A stretch of DNA of 64,000 bases from Varibaculum vaginae (GCF_900604285.1 NZ_UWNY01000001.1:806001-870000); one strand, 5' to 3'. Counted from the first letter of the stretch, positions 18,315 through 26,739 are shown. Notes: generated by a model not told the origin, from the sequence alone. Numbers and translations are program-made.

Positions 18315-18385
18315 GTGGTTACCTCGATGTTTGGGGTGCTGCTGGCGCTTTTGGGACTTGGTGTTTGCGCTGTTGCAGCTTTCAA
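18311..18385 (-). CDS. Possible 24-residue coupled ORF or hsdM remnant upstream of hsdS
   Basis: A TTG at 18385, 6 nt after GGGAGG, opens a 24-codon frame (MKAATAQTPSPK...) whose TGA overlaps the hsdS ATG in the canonical ATGA arrangement. In intact type I operons hsdM usually ends this way onto hsdS. The frame upstream of the TTG is open for only about 14 further codons before a TAA. It may be a leader peptide or the last scrap of a lost hsdM; there is no sequence proof of either. Confidence 0.35.
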   Translation of the reverse strand: MKAATAQTPSPKSASSTPNIEVTT

Positions 18386-18441
18386 GGTTGACCTCCCGAT
18401 AATCACAGCCTCGCCCTCTATCGTACAAAGTTAATAGTCAT

Positions 18442-18705
18442 CTAGCGATAAACTTGCCGCCGGTGATCTACATCGATTATTAGGACAACTAGCTCGGCGT
18501 CTTCCAGGTAACAAATAATCCGCCAGTCACCCACGCGATATCGCCACAGACCAGATAGGTTCCCGGTGAGCGGCTTTCCCATCTGCCGTGGGTTATCTAG
18601 CTGCGCAATTTGGCGGAGTTTACGGACAATTCTTTTTGCGGTGGGCTTATCTATTTTGCCCAGGGTGCGCTCGACACCCTTATCGAGCTTAATCTCCCAA
18701 GCCAA
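18442..18705 (-). CDS. relE: RelE/ParE-family toxin (mRNA interferase-like)
   Basis: An 87-residue protein of the RelE fold: an N-terminal helix pair (GVERTLGKIDKPTAKRIVRK), a middle strand (GLWRYRVGDWRIICYLED) and a terminal strand ending VLIIDVDHRRQVYR. Basic residues in the RYRVGDWR and HRRxVY segments are those used by RelE toxins to cleave ribosome-bound mRNA. It starts with TTG inside the end of the antitoxin gene (17-bp overlap), consistent with coupled translation. Activity is inferred from family. Confidence 0.85.
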   Translation of the reverse strand: MAWEIKLDKGVERTLGKIDKPTAKRIVRKLRQIAQLDNPRQMGKPLTGNLSGLWRYRVGDWRIICYLEDAELVVLIIDVDHRRQVYR

Positions 18706-18937
18706 GGTGGTCTTCTAACTGGTCAATCGATACCGTTTCTAACCGTCCTGCCCGGTAGTCTTCAACTTTTTTGAGGAGGCCGTACTGGTATTCGAGTTGC
18801 GCGATTGATTCTTCGAGTGCCTCAGTAACGTAATAGGTTCGGCTGCGTCCGGTAGCCTTGGCCAGATTGTCATAACGTTCTACTAAATCCACCGGCAGTC
18901 TGACCGCAGTCGGTGCAGTAGTAGCTGTTTTACCCAT
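18689..18937 (-). CDS. relB: RelB-like ribbon-helix-helix antitoxin
   Basis: An 82-residue protein with a ribbon-helix-helix DNA-binding N-terminus (TAVRLPVDLVERYDNLAKATGR then SRTYYVTEALEESI) and an acidic C-terminus (RLETVSIDQLEDHLGL) that should bind the toxin. An in-frame GTG at 18943 is an alternative start; the ATG at 18937 has AAAGAG upstream. Antitoxins of this kind bind their own promoter; suitable palindromes lie just upstream at 18961-18996. Confidence 0.85.
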   Translation of the reverse strand: MGKTATTAPTAVRLPVDLVERYDNLAKATGRSRTYYVTEALEESIAQLEYQYGLLKKVEDYRAGRLETVSIDQLEDHLGLGD

Positions 18938-18968
18938 GGACACTCTTTCTGACTAGATATTTGTAAAC

Positions 18969-18990
18969 TTTGTATACATTGTACTACAAA
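18969..18990. promoter_or_regulatory. Putative autoregulatory operator of the toxin-antitoxin operon
   Basis: TTTGTA (18969-18974) and TACAAA (18985-18990) form an inverted repeat, and TGTATACA (18971-18978) is itself a palindrome. The AT-rich stretch lies 30-50 bp upstream of the antitoxin start, where self-repressing ribbon-helix-helix proteins usually bind. Confidence 0.5.
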
Positions 18991-19003
18991 TATACATTTA
19001 GTA

Positions 19004-19099
19004 GCGCGGGGGAAAGTTTTATCCGAGTAGGCTAGGTGGGCGCAAATCTAAAAAGGCACAGTCTTTTTAGATTTTGGGCGGGAGGAAAAACTTTTCCCC
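19004..19099 (-). repeat. Structured repeat copy C (opposite orientation to A and B)
   Basis: Outer arms 19004-19020 and 19087-19099, inner 12-bp stem 19044-19055 with 19063-19074, and the loop strands ATCCGAGTAGGCTAGGTGGG and GGGCGGGAGG, which are the reverse complements of those in A and B. Just outside (19100-19136) an additional arm ending CCTCGCGCAC resembles the outer half-copy that encloses copy A. Together with A and B it brackets the hsdS/relBE genes. Confidence 0.75.
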
Positions 19100-19183
19100 G
19101 GGGGATTAGCGGGAGAAAAAATCTCTCCCTCGCGCACATGACGAATTCCGCGTGATTTACATTTCTGCAGCTACAGCTGCAGG

Positions 19184-21442
19184 CTAATCCCCACTGGAAT
19201 CGGCTAGGAAAAGTTTGATGGAGAGGGGCTCCAGGAGGATATCGTCGCCAGCGAGATTGAATGGGGGAGCTTCCTCCTCCGGTTCAGAAACCGCAGAATC
19301 CCAAATCTCTTGATAGGCGGTTCCTCGCCCCGGAGCTAACCGCACATGTTTGGGGGACAAGGTTCCGTTGAAAACCGCCAGCAAATCCTGATCTCCATAG
19401 GGGCGGCCAGAACGGAGCATTTGGAAAACTCGGCTGGCGGGATCATGCCATGCCCGATCGCCCATTAATAGTCCCACCTGGTTATACCAGGAAAGATCGG
19501 GGATGGTATCTCCCGGGGATCGTTGGCCGGTCAAATAGTTTGCAGGGCGGAAAACCGGGTGTTCACGGCGTAGGGTAATCAGCCTGCGTACCGCCGCATA
19601 AAAGTCTTTTTGCCAATCCACCAGATCCCAATTCAGCCAGGTAGTTTCATTGTCTTGGCAATAAGCATTGTTGTTTCCGCCTTGGGTGCGGGCAAACTCG
19701 TCACCAGCCAAAATCATGGGGGTTCCGGAAGAAATAAGCATGGTGGTAAACAAATTGAGCGCAGACCGTACCCGGGCGGCGAGCAGTTCAGCCAATGGAG
19801 AATCCCCATCTGTCCCCGGTTCCAGGTCGTTACTGAGCTGGAAGGCACGCCCCTCACTGCCATGATTCCAAGACAGGTTGTTAGGGGAGCCGTCCCGGTT
19901 GTTCTCTAGGTTTTCCTCGTTATGTTTATGGTCGTAACTAACCAAATCTCCTAGGGTGAAGCCATCATGGGCGGTTACGAAGTTAATCGAACAGCGGGGA
20001 GGACGAATGGCGGGAATATTGCCCACCCCGTACATATCTTGGGAACCAGAAAGCCGAGAAGCCAGCTCAAAGGGAGGCGCGCCGCGCGATTCGCCGCGGG
20101 ATTGGGCGCGTCCATCAGCTATCCAAAAGCCGCGGACAGTGTCGCGATAACGGTCATTCCAGGTAGAGAAGGGGAGGGGGAAGTCTCCGGTGCGCCACCC
20201 ATCTGGTCCTATATCCCAGGGTTCTGCAATCATTTTCTTGTTTCGCAAAACCGGATCATCTAGGCAGGCTTGGAAGAAAGGATGGGAGCGAGTGAAATAT
20301 TCTTCGCCCCGCCCGCAGGTAACCCCTAGGTCGAAACGGAAACCATCAACTCCCACATCGCCAGCCCAGTAGCGCAAGGAATCTAAAATCATCTGGATTA
20401 CTCGGGGGTGACCAGTATCTAGGGTGTTGCCGCAACCAGAATAATCGATATTGGCCCCCTGGGCATCTAGGCGATAATACATGGCGTTATCGAGGGCACG
20501 CCAAGAAAGTGCCTGTCCGTCACCTCCGCCTTCACAGGTATGGTTATAAACCACGTCTATCAGCAGTTCGATTCCATTTTGGTGCAGAAGTGACACCATT
20601 CCGCGGAACTCATCCAAAACTGCCATCGGTCCGAGCAAGCGAGCGTTCTTGGTGGCATAGGAAGGTTCTGGCGCGAAATAGGACAGGGTAGAGTAACCCC
20701 AATAGTTAGTTAATCCCCGCTCGTTGAGGAAAGTTTCCGAGAGCTTTGCATGTATTGGCAATAACTCTACTGTGGTGACCCCTAAATCTTTCAGATAGGC
20801 GATAGTGACTGGGTGTGCCAGTCCCGCGTAGGTTCCTCGCAGCTCTTCCGGTACTCCCGGTAACTGTTTGGTGAGCCCCTTTACGTGTGCCTCGTAAATA
20901 ACGGTGTTTTCCCAGGGGATAGCTGGCCCGGGTGCTACCTCGAACTCCTTGCCAGTAACCACCCCGCGCACAGTGTAGGGAGCTGAATTAGTCGGGTCTA
21001 GTTGGAAAGGATGCAACGGGTAAAGCTGATCATCGGTCTTATGGGCATAGGTTTGACTAGAAAGATAAACATTACCGCTGATAGCGCGGGCGTAAGGGTC
21101 AAGGGCGAGTTTATAGGGGTTGAAAACATGTCCCCGTTCCGGATCCCAAGGCCCCCAGGTGCGAAAACCATAGTAAGTTCCGGCCAAAACCCCGGAAACA
21201 TGCCCATGCCAGATACCATCTACCGGCCCTAAAAGACGGTAGCGACTTTCGGGAGCTGTAGGCTCGGCAGAAGTGAAAAAACAGACCTCTACCGCAGAAG
21301 CATTGGGGGCTACTACCGCGATGTCAACCCCGTTGCCTTGCAAGTGCACCCCTAGGCGGCAAGGGTCGGTGGCGCCAGCATGCACCGGGGAGCTGGACGG
21401 CTTAAAAAAGTCGTCTAATACTTGTCTTGACACAGGTGTCAT
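19184..21442 (-). CDS. glgX: Glycogen debranching enzyme (isoamylase type)
   Basis: Hydrolyses alpha-1,6 branches of phosphorylase-limited glycogen. The 752-residue protein starts with a CBM48-type domain (LGVHLQGNGVDIAVVAPNASAVEVCFF) and then a GH13_11 catalytic barrel: VVYNHTCEGG, VDGFRFDLGVTCGRG (nucleophile), MIAEPWDIGPDGW (acid/base Glu) and FVTAHDGFTLGDLVSYDHKHNEENLENNRDG, the long isoamylase/GlgX signature. Typical GlgX length is about 700. It stands alone, divergent from etfB, but functionally matches glgP and the glucosidase at 58-62 kb. Confidence 0.93.
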   Translation of the reverse strand: MTPVSRQVLDDFFKPSSSPVHAGATDPCRLGVHLQGNGVDIAVVAPNASAVEVCFFTSAEPTAPESRYRLLGPVDGIWHGHVSGVLAGTYYGFRTWGPWDPERGHVFNPYKLALDPYARAISGNVYLSSQTYAHKTDDQLYPLHPFQLDPTNSAPYTVRGVVTGKEFEVAPGPAIPWENTVIYEAHVKGLTKQLPGVPEELRGTYAGLAHPVTIAYLKDLGVTTVELLPIHAKLSETFLNERGLTNYWGYSTLSYFAPEPSYATKNARLLGPMAVLDEFRGMVSLLHQNGIELLIDVVYNHTCEGGGDGQALSWRALDNAMYYRLDAQGANIDYSGCGNTLDTGHPRVIQMILDSLRYWAGDVGVDGFRFDLGVTCGRGEEYFTRSHPFFQACLDDPVLRNKKMIAEPWDIGPDGWRTGDFPLPFSTWNDRYRDTVRGFWIADGRAQSRGESRGAPPFELASRLSGSQDMYGVGNIPAIRPPRCSINFVTAHDGFTLGDLVSYDHKHNEENLENNRDGSPNNLSWNHGSEGRAFQLSNDLEPGTDGDSPLAELLAARVRSALNLFTTMLISSGTPMILAGDEFARTQGGNNNAYCQDNETTWLNWDLVDWQKDFYAAVRRLITLRREHPVFRPANYLTGQRSPGDTIPDLSWYNQVGLLMGDRAWHDPASRVFQMLRSGRPYGDQDLLAVFNGTLSPKHVRLAPGRGTAYQEIWDSAVSEPEEEAPPFNLAGDDILLEPLSIKLFLADSSGD

Positions 21443-21574
21443 CTTATCTGCTGCTCCAAAATAGAGCCATTCCTATGTATATAGGGAATCGCCTGAACAT
21501 TCATTTTCCTCCCATAGCTTAGGGGGTAGGGCTTCTCACTTTTTCATCAGGAAACCTTGTGGCAAGGTAGAACT

Positions 21575-22363
21575 ATGAGGATTGTCGTAACTGTAAAGCA
21601 TGTACCCAACCCGCAATCTGAGCGACGGATCGAAAATGGCCGTTTGGTGCGCGGGGAAGAAGATACCCTGAACGACCTGGATGAAAACGCGATCGAGGCG
21701 GCGCTCAGCGCGAAGGCAGCAGCATCCGATGCCGAAATTATTGCGCTCACTATGGGGCCTGAAGGGGCGAAGAAAGCTTTGCTGCGCGCCCTCCAAATGG
21801 GGGCAGACCAGGCTTACCATCTATGCGACCCGGCTTTAGCGGGCTCCGATGTGACCGTGACTGCCCGGGTGCTGGCGCGCGCCATCCAGAAAATCGGGGA
21901 TGTTGATTTGGTTATATGCGGAAGTTCCTCTCTGGACGGGATGACCTCGATGCTGCCGGGAGCCCTGGCTGCTACCTTGAATCTACCGGTGATTAGCGAT
22001 GCCTCCGAAGTTAGTTTTAGTGCCGAGGGGGTTGCTGCCACCAGTTACCAAGAGGGAACCTCGTTGAGCTTGCGCGTAAAATACCCCCTGGTGATTTCGG
22101 TAAATGACGAGGCTAATCGGCCACACTATCCCGGATTTAAAGAAATGTTGGCGGCAAAGAAGAAACCGGTGCAGCAGTGGAATCTAGCCCAGCTAGAGCT
22201 AAGCGCGGAAGAAGTTGGGGCTGCTGATTTGGGAACCGAAGTGTTAGATGCCCAGCTTTATCAGCAAACCAAGAACCAGGGAACCATCGTTACCGATTCG
22301 GCGAATGCGGGCGAAGCGCTAGCGAAATACTTGGTTGATTCAGGTTTTGCGCAGGAGAAGTAG
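21575..22363 (+). CDS. etfB: Electron transfer flavoprotein beta subunit
   Basis: FixA/EtfB subunit of the heterodimer that carries electrons between flavin dehydrogenases and a quinone or other acceptor. The start MRIVVTVKHVPNP and the segment NDLDENAIEAAL, then ALxMGAD, CGSSSLDG and LPVISDASE are characteristic. The ATG at 21575 follows AAGG at 8 nt; an upstream TTG at 21557 is unlikely. It is followed 9 bp later by etfA. No acyl-CoA dehydrogenase is near, so the partner is not evident. Confidence 0.92.
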   Translation: MRIVVTVKHVPNPQSERRIENGRLVRGEEDTLNDLDENAIEAALSAKAAASDAEIIALTMGPEGAKKALLRALQMGADQAYHLCDPALAGSDVTVTARVLARAIQKIGDVDLVICGSSSLDGMTSMLPGALAATLNLPVISDASEVSFSAEGVAATSYQEGTSLSLRVKYPLVISVNDEANRPHYPGFKEMLAAKKKPVQQWNLAQLELSAEEVGAADLGTEVLDAQLYQQTKNQGTIVTDSANAGEALAKYLVDSGFAQEK

Positions 22364-22372
22364 GAGGAAATC

Positions 22373-23356
22373 GTGAGCGAAAAAATAGAAAAAGATGTTT
22401 TAGTTTTTGCCCACCCGGATGCTGATCGTCCCCAACATCTATCGGTAGCGGCGGCGCGGCTGATTACTTTGGCGCGCGAAATTACTAGCGGTAGAGTGGT
22501 GGCTCTAGCTCCCTCCTCCATTGCTTCTCACCAATTTTCCCAGGTAGGGGTAGCAGCAGTGCGCTACTTTGACCCCGCGGAAACCGGAACCTGGCAGGTG
22601 GGGGCAGTTCTGGCGGACTTGCTGGTTTCAGCGGTGCGTAGTGGGGACTTCGGGGCAGTGCTGCTGCCCTCGACCTCATGGGGACGCGATAGTGCCGCCC
22701 AAAGCGCAATTATTTTAGGTTCCGGAGCCAGTGTGGATGTCACCAGCCTAAAGGTATCCGATGGCAAGCTGGTTGCCGGTAAATCGGTGCTGGATGGTAC
22801 ATGGGAAACCAGCTACTATATCCGCCGTGGCATCCCCATTGTCGCTATGCGTACCACTTCGCTTTCAGCAGTACCGGTGGCCGAAGCTGGCGAGGTAGAA
22901 ACTGAAAATCTGCAGGTAGAGCTACGGGAATCTACGAAACAGATCCAAGTTGTCTCTCAGGAACAGACCGGATCTTCACACGCTGGTCTCACCGAAGCGC
23001 CAGTAGTGGTTTGTGCCGGTAGGGGGGTTAATGGCGATTTCGGTCCCGCTGAAAAATTAGCAGAAGTATTGGGCGGATCCGTAGGAGCTACCCGGGTGGC
23101 CTGCGAACAAGGCTGGATTGACCGCTCCGCCCAAATCGGGCAATCCGGTATCTCTGTTGCTCCTAACCTTTATATCGGTTTGGGAATCTCTGGGGATCAC
23201 CATCATGTTTGTGGGATCCGCGGAGCTAAAAAAATCGTGGCCATCTGCGATGATCCCGAGGCAAGAATTTTTGAAATGGCAGACTTTGGGGTAGTCGGGG
23301 ATCTATTCACGGTAGTTCCGGATGCCCTATCTAGAATCAAGCCCTTGGACGCATAG
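22373..23356 (+). CDS. etfA: Electron transfer flavoprotein alpha subunit
   Basis: FixB/EtfA, 327 residues, starting with GTG preceded by GGAGG. The C-terminal FAD domain is clear: VVCAGRGVNGDFGPAEKLAEVLGG, VGATRVACEQGWIDRSAQIGQSG, PNLYIGLGISGDHHHVCGIRGAKKIVAICDDPEARIFEMADFGVVGD. The N-terminal half is divergent but of normal length. Its last base region overlaps the GTG of the cysteine desulfurase gene, so the four genes etfB-etfA-nifS-mnmA are one operon. Confidence 0.92.
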   Translation: MSEKIEKDVLVFAHPDADRPQHLSVAAARLITLAREITSGRVVALAPSSIASHQFSQVGVAAVRYFDPAETGTWQVGAVLADLLVSAVRSGDFGAVLLPSTSWGRDSAAQSAIILGSGASVDVTSLKVSDGKLVAGKSVLDGTWETSYYIRRGIPIVAMRTTSLSAVPVAEAGEVETENLQVELRESTKQIQVVSQEQTGSSHAGLTEAPVVVCAGRGVNGDFGPAEKLAEVLGGSVGATRVACEQGWIDRSAQIGQSGISVAPNLYIGLGISGDHHHVCGIRGAKKIVAICDDPEARIFEMADFGVVGDLFTVVPDALSRIKPLDA

Positions 23357-24603
23357 TGGAGCTGGCCTACCTAGATAACGCTGCCTCCGAGCCGCTACGC
23401 CCCGCAGCGCTAGCGGCTATGAATGAGGCTGCAGCCTCCCTGGCTGGAATCGGGGCTAATCCCTCTTCGGCGCATGCGGCTGGGCGCAAAGCTGCGGCGA
23501 TGTTAGAGACCGCGCGCGCCCGGGTGGCGAAAGCGCTGGGAGCGGAACCGGCAGAAGTTATTTTCACCGGGGGTGGCACCGATTCTTGCGCGTTGGCGCT
23601 GCGCGGCCTGGCTGGGGCAGCGCATAGCCAAGACCCTCGTCGCACCCAAATAGTAGTTAGCCAGGTAGAACATGATGCGGTCGGACTCAACGCCGCTGAC
23701 CTGCAGGGTGCAGGGTTCCAGGTGCAGGTGCTGCCGGTAGATAGCGGCGGGGTATTAGAGCTGGAAGCAATATCCGCCCTCGACACCTCCCAAATAGCAG
23801 CGGTGTCGGTAATGAGTGTGTGCAACGAAAATGGGGTTGTCCAGCCAGTTGCTGAGCTGTGCCGATTGTTGCGTGAAAAAGAAGTTGCGGATAAGCGGGA
23901 AACTAAGAGTCATAATGATGCCTTCGGGAAAGGCATCGGGAGTGGCTTAGATAGCGGGTTCGCTATCCACACCGATGCGATTGCGGCTGCTGGACGCCAA
24001 GAAATAGACTTCACATCTTCCCCGGTAGATGCCATTTCGCTTGCCTGTCACAAGGTGGGAGGCCCGGCAGCGCTAGGGGTGTTGCTGGCGCGCCGAGAGA
24101 CAAAAATTGCTAGCGACCGGCGTGGAGGTGGACAAGAACGGGCGCTGCGAGCCGGCACCCAAGATGTAATCGCCGCTGTAGGGGCAGCGGCTGCTTTTGC
24201 TGCCGCTCAGCAAGAACTAGCAGAAACTACCCGGCGCCACCAGAATTTACGAGAAAAACTGCTGCAAGGTGCGCTAAAGATTCCAGGAATCAAGCTAGCC
24301 AGCCATGCCCCGGCAGTCCCTGGCATTATCCAGTTTGCGCTTGAGGGAGCAGAGGCAGAAGGGTTGCTGTTTGCTCTGGATCAGGCAGGGATCTGTGCCT
24401 CGGCGGGTTCTGCCTGCCACACCGGGGTAGCTCGTCCCTCCCCGGTGCTCTTGGCGCAAGGCTACAGCGAACAGGACGCGTTGGGATCTTTACGGATATC
24501 CTTTGGTTGGTCCACGCGCCAAGAGGACGTTGATCGGCTTTTAGCGGCATTGCCGGGCGCCCTCAGTGCCTCCCGGAAATTAGCAGAGCGGGAGAGGAAA
24601 TAA
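23356..24603 (+). CDS. Cysteine desulfurase (IscS/NifS family)
   Basis: PLP enzyme that releases sulfur from cysteine as a persulfide. Visible: YLDNAASEPLRP at the start, TGGGTDSCALAL, EHDAV, HTDAIAAAG, LACHKVGGP with the PLP lysine near residue 231, and the mobile Cys in GSACHTGVARPSP near 353. The loop around the Cys is short as in class I (IscS/NifS) enzymes. Downstream mnmA, joined without a gap, is the likely sulfur acceptor pathway for tRNA 2-thiouridine. An Arg/Lys-rich insertion with GSGLDSG near residue 190-205 is less conserved. Confidence 0.92.
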   Translation: MELAYLDNAASEPLRPAALAAMNEAAASLAGIGANPSSAHAAGRKAAAMLETARARVAKALGAEPAEVIFTGGGTDSCALALRGLAGAAHSQDPRRTQIVVSQVEHDAVGLNAADLQGAGFQVQVLPVDSGGVLELEAISALDTSQIAAVSVMSVCNENGVVQPVAELCRLLREKEVADKRETKSHNDAFGKGIGSGLDSGFAIHTDAIAAAGRQEIDFTSSPVDAISLACHKVGGPAALGVLLARRETKIASDRRGGGQERALRAGTQDVIAAVGAAAAFAAAQQELAETTRRHQNLREKLLQGALKIPGIKLASHAPAVPGIIQFALEGAEAEGLLFALDQAGICASAGSACHTGVARPSPVLLAQGYSEQDALGSLRISFGWSTRQEDVDRLLAALPGALSASRKLAERERK

Positions 24604-25710
24604 ATGAAAGTATTAGCAGCGCTATCTGGAGGGGTAGATTCCGCGGTTGCCGCCGCCCTTGCCAAAGAAGCCGGACACGAAGTTACCGCGGTACACATGG
24701 CTCTGTCTGCTAACCAGACCCAAAACCGTTGCGGATCGCGAGGATGCTGCACCGTGGAAGACGCTTCCGATGCCCGCCTCGCCGCTTCCATGCTGGGGAT
24801 CCCCTTCTATGTATGGGATATGGCGGAAACCTTTGAAGAAACCGTAGTAGAAGATTTTCTGAACGAATACCGGCGCGGACGTACCCCCAACCCCTGTGTA
24901 CGCTGTAACGAGTTCGTAAAATTTCGTGAACTCGCTACTCGCGCCGATGCTCTCGGATTCGATGCCGTATGTACCGGGCATTACGCACGAGTAATGCCCG
25001 GAAAGGCAGGCGTGGAACTGCACCGCGCCAAATGTATTGAAAAGGATCAATCCTACGTATTGGCGGTAATGGGACGTTCGGCTCTAGAAAAAGTGGTTTT
25101 TCCGCTGGGAGAGTATGAATCGAAAAGTCAAGTGCGCGCAGAAGCTGAGCGGCGCGGCCTGCCCATGTCGGCCAAACCCGATTCCTACGATATTTGTTTC
25201 ATTGCTGACGGGGATACTCGCGGATTCTTGCGTTCCCACCTGGGTAGTAAAGCCGGGAAAATTGTGGATACTACCGGACAGGAGGTGGGTACCCACTCGG
25301 GGGCCTATCAATTCACTATCGGACAGCGTAAAGGGCTAAATCTGGGTCGGCCGGCTGCCGATGGGCGGCCTCGCTATGTACTGGGTACTGATATGGAAAC
25401 CAATACGGTAGTAGTCGGTGCCAGCGAGTTACTGAGCGTAGATGGCATCACTGCCACCGATGCAGTTCTGCTAACCGAACCGGATGATCCGGCATTAGCG
25501 GGGCAGGCAGAAGTGACTTTGCAGTATCGAGCACACGGGCAACAAGTCCCGGCGAAAGTTTATTTAGAGGCAAACGGTACCTTGCGTGCTCGGCTGCTTA
25601 CGCCCACCCGCGCGGTTGCCTCCGGACAATCCCTAGTGGTCTATTCCGGGGATCGTGCCATCTGTGAGGCAACTATCGAAGAAGCGTTTAAGCAGGAAAA
25701 ACGGCAGTAG
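24604..25710 (+). CDS. mnmA: tRNA-specific 2-thiouridylase
   Basis: Adenylates and thiolates U34 of tRNA-Lys, -Glu and -Gln. The N-terminal PP-loop SGGVDSA (residues 8-14) binds ATP; the active-site cysteines are in PNPCVRCNEFVKF (about 98) and SYDICFIADGD (about 198). HYARV, KDQSYVLAVMG and GQRKGLNLG are further family marks. The length (368) is normal. The ATG directly follows the stop of the cysteine desulfurase gene, which supplies its persulfide sulfur. Confidence 0.95.
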   Translation: MKVLAALSGGVDSAVAAALAKEAGHEVTAVHMALSANQTQNRCGSRGCCTVEDASDARLAASMLGIPFYVWDMAETFEETVVEDFLNEYRRGRTPNPCVRCNEFVKFRELATRADALGFDAVCTGHYARVMPGKAGVELHRAKCIEKDQSYVLAVMGRSALEKVVFPLGEYESKSQVRAEAERRGLPMSAKPDSYDICFIADGDTRGFLRSHLGSKAGKIVDTTGQEVGTHSGAYQFTIGQRKGLNLGRPAADGRPRYVLGTDMETNTVVVGASELLSVDGITATDAVLLTEPDDPALAGQAEVTLQYRAHGQQVPAKVYLEANGTLRARLLTPTRAVASGQSLVVYSGDRAICEATIEEAFKQEKRQ

Positions 25711-25763
25711 CCAATTCTAGGACTGGAAAGGGTGCCTATCCTTAGGTTAATATGTTCTAGCCA

Positions 25764-25848
25764 GCGCGAGTGGCGGAATTGGTAGACGCGCTAGATTTAG
25801 GTTCTAGTGTCTTACGACGTGCGGGTTCAAGTCCCGCCTCGCGTACCA
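25764..25848 (+). tRNA. tRNA-Leu (anticodon UAG)
   Basis: An 85-nt cloverleaf with acceptor GCGCGAG/CTCGCGT, a D arm with GGCGGAATTGGTAGACGCGC, anticodon stem CTAGA/TCTAG enclosing TTTAGGT (anticodon TAG, reads CUA), a long variable arm as in class II tRNAs, T arm GCGGGTTCAAGTCCCGC, and encoded ACCA end. Confidence 0.95.
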
Positions 25849-25951
25849 GCTATATCGGCTCTGACCAGCTTAAATAAAGTGGTAGAGTTAAAATCAGTAA
25901 TGCGTTTCGGCGCAACTGTCTCTACGTTTAACTATTTATAAGGGAGTTTCG

Positions 25952-26431
25952 ATGTCAGAGTTAACCGCAGGTCAAAAGGCTCCAGATTTTACTTTGCCTA
26001 CCGATCAAGGCACAGAAGTTAGTTTGCAGGGTCTCTTGGAACAATCCGAAAAAGGAGCAGTTATCTATTTCTATCCCAAGGCTTCTACCCCGGGATGTAC
26101 TACTGAGGCCTGCGATTTCCGCGACTCTTTGAATTCCTTGAAATCAGCCGGATATGCAGTCGTGGGGATCAGCCCCGATAAAATGCCGGCACTAGCAAAA
26201 TTCCGGGAAAAGCAAGAACTAAACTTTCCGCTAGCGTCCGATCCAGAGCGGGAAGTGATGAGCGCCTGGGGAGCCTATGGGGAAAAGAACTCCTATGGCC
26301 GCCTGGTAAAAGGAGTAATCCGCACTACCGTAGTCGTAGGCAAAGACGGGAAAATTATATTGGCAAAATATCGGGTACGCGCCAAAGGACATGTTGCCCG
26401 TCTGCGCAAAGAACTGGGAATCGACCAGTAG
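25952..26431 (+). CDS. bcp: Thioredoxin-dependent thiol peroxidase (peroxiredoxin Q/BCP)
   Basis: Cytosolic peroxidase reducing hydroperoxides. Of its 159 residues, APDFTLP near the start and YPKASTPGCTTEACDFRD hold the peroxidatic Cys49 and resolving Cys54, the five-residue spacing of the alpha-type BCP subfamily. FPLASDPE and RTTVVVGKDGKI follow as expected. An AAGGGAG ribosome site precedes the ATG. It appears to be a single-gene unit between tRNA genes. Confidence 0.94.
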   Translation: MSELTAGQKAPDFTLPTDQGTEVSLQGLLEQSEKGAVIYFYPKASTPGCTTEACDFRDSLNSLKSAGYAVVGISPDKMPALAKFREKQELNFPLASDPEREVMSAWGAYGEKNSYGRLVKGVIRTTVVVGKDGKIILAKYRVRAKGHVARLRKELGIDQ

Positions 26432-26476
26432 GCAATTCTGAAAACCAGGGGATAACAGTCAAATAGCAGGTAAGTT

Positions 26477-26553
26477 TGGTACGCCACCGGGGACTCGAAC
26501 CCCGAACCCTCTGATTAAGAGTCAGATGCTCTAGCCAGTTGAGCTAGTGGCGC
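26477..26553 (-). tRNA. tRNA-Lys (anticodon CUU), CCA encoded
   Basis: Minus-strand cloverleaf with acceptor GCGCCAC/GTGGCGT, anticodon stem TCTGA/TCAGA enclosing CTCTTAA (anticodon CTT, reads AAG), T arm with GGGGTTCGAGTCCCC, and ACCA encoded at the 3' end (26477-26480). Its body is identical to the second copy 30 bp upstream. Confidence 0.95.
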
Positions 26554-26563
26554 AGCTTGAAAG

Positions 26564-26581
26564 GAAAATCGTGAGATTTTC
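26564..26581. repeat. Small hairpin between the two tRNA-Lys genes
   Basis: GAAAATC-GTGA-GATTTTC is a perfect 7-bp stem in the 29-bp spacer between the tandem tRNA genes. It may be a processing signal for the dicistronic transcript. Confidence 0.4.
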
Positions 26582-26582
26582 G

Positions 26583-26656
26583 TACGCCACCGGGGACTCG
26601 AACCCCGAACCCTCTGATTAAGAGTCAGATGCTCTAGCCAGTTGAGCTAGTGGCGC
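26583..26656 (-). tRNA. tRNA-Lys (anticodon CUU), CCA not encoded
   Basis: Same 73-nt body as the copy at 26477-26553, but after the discriminator A the genome reads CG rather than CCA, so the CCA end must be added by enzyme. It is the promoter-proximal copy of a tandem pair. Confidence 0.95.
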
Positions 26657-26739
26657 ATTCGCGTGAAACGCAACGAATAAACTCTAACCCGTCAGGCGCG
26701 TCCTGGCGAAACTAATGCCGGCATTGGGAGCAGTTTCAC

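Noticed and set aside
23356-23825. 152-codon minus-strand frame over the cysteine desulfurase gene
   Set aside because: Shadow of a GC-rich coding region with clear PLP-enzyme motifs on the plus strand.
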